Assembly (NCBI GenBank): GCA_020091685.1 | Contig: CM034609.1 | Location: 20,037,204 to 20,101,203, forward strand | DNA length: 64,000 nt | Origin: Lutjanus erythropterus | Lineage: Eukaryota > Chordata > Actinopteri > Lutjaniformes > Lutjanidae | Direction: 5' to 3' | In this document: positions 63,895 to 64,000 of the stretch, piece by piece | How positions within the stretch are numbered: the first letter of the stretch is position 1 | Layout: each line of letters begins with the position of its first letter | Position numbers and translations under genes: made by a program | The notes under the pieces: model-generated | What the model saw: only the letters and a program-made list of their open reading frames with translations | The model's database searches: none | What the model was told of the DNA's origin: nothing

Positions 63895-64000
63895 GGACTA
63901 CAATTAACGATTTTCACTGTTGATTAATCGATTAGTTATTTTGTCTATAAAATGTCAGAAAATCCAAAGATATTCAGTTTACGGTCATAAAAGTAATGAA
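63895..64000. repeat. hAT-like MITE (ATTAATCGA type), cut by window edge
   Basis: ACTACAATTAACGATTTTCA, then GATTAATCGATTAGTTATTT and TCTATAAAATGTCAGAAAAT. Same family as 23366-23590 and 29210-29330. Confidence 0.55.

Overview
This is a window of a bony-fish nuclear genome, most likely a spiny-rayed (percomorph) teleost. The genes are split by GT-AG introns, most of them short. Each protein is closest to vertebrate families, and the spaces between are AT-rich and full of repeats typical of teleosts: Tc1/mariner remnants, tRNA-derived SINEs, hAT-like MITEs and (CA)n or (TTA)n microsatellites. I see no bacterial genes, CRISPR arrays, tRNA genes or rRNA genes.

Layout. 1-8.7 kb: no gene, only repeats. 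8.7-30.9 kb, minus strand: slc44a2 (choline transporter-like protein 2), complete. All 22 coding exon positions join in phase; the gene has two alternative first exons (30.5 and 24.5 kb) and two alternative last exons (10.7-10.9 and 9.4-9.5 kb). 30.9-35.8 kb: intergenic, with a Tc1 remnant and the gcdh promoter. 35.8-43.5 kb, plus strand: gcdh (glutaryl-CoA dehydrogenase), complete, 440 codons. 43.5-47.5 kb: intergenic, with a Tc1 fragment, a SINE and a (TTA)n tract. 47.5-50.9 kb, plus strand: a two-exon gene for a 179-residue single-pass membrane protein that I cannot name. 52.4-60.5 kb, minus strand: farsa (cytosolic phenylalanyl-tRNA synthetase alpha subunit), complete, 13 exons, 497 residues. 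61.5-64 kb, minus strand: the last two exons and 3' UTR of ilf3 (NF110-type C-terminus); the rest lies beyond the right edge.

The genes do not form a pathway: one is a membrane transporter, one a mitochondrial lysine/tryptophan-catabolism enzyme, one an aminoacyl-tRNA synthetase subunit and one a double-stranded-RNA-binding protein. They reflect vertebrate synteny. As I recall the human map, GCDH and FARSA are close neighbours on chromosome 19p13, and SLC44A2 and ILF3 are neighbours elsewhere on 19p13. Here all four lie within 64 kb.

The points most worth following up are the duplicated, mutually exclusive last exons of slc44a2, its two promoters, the unnamed membrane protein between gcdh and farsa, and a long CA repeat starting seven bases inside a farsa splice donor. 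Exon boundaries were read by hand from splice consensus plus protein similarity remembered from the families. No alignment was run.
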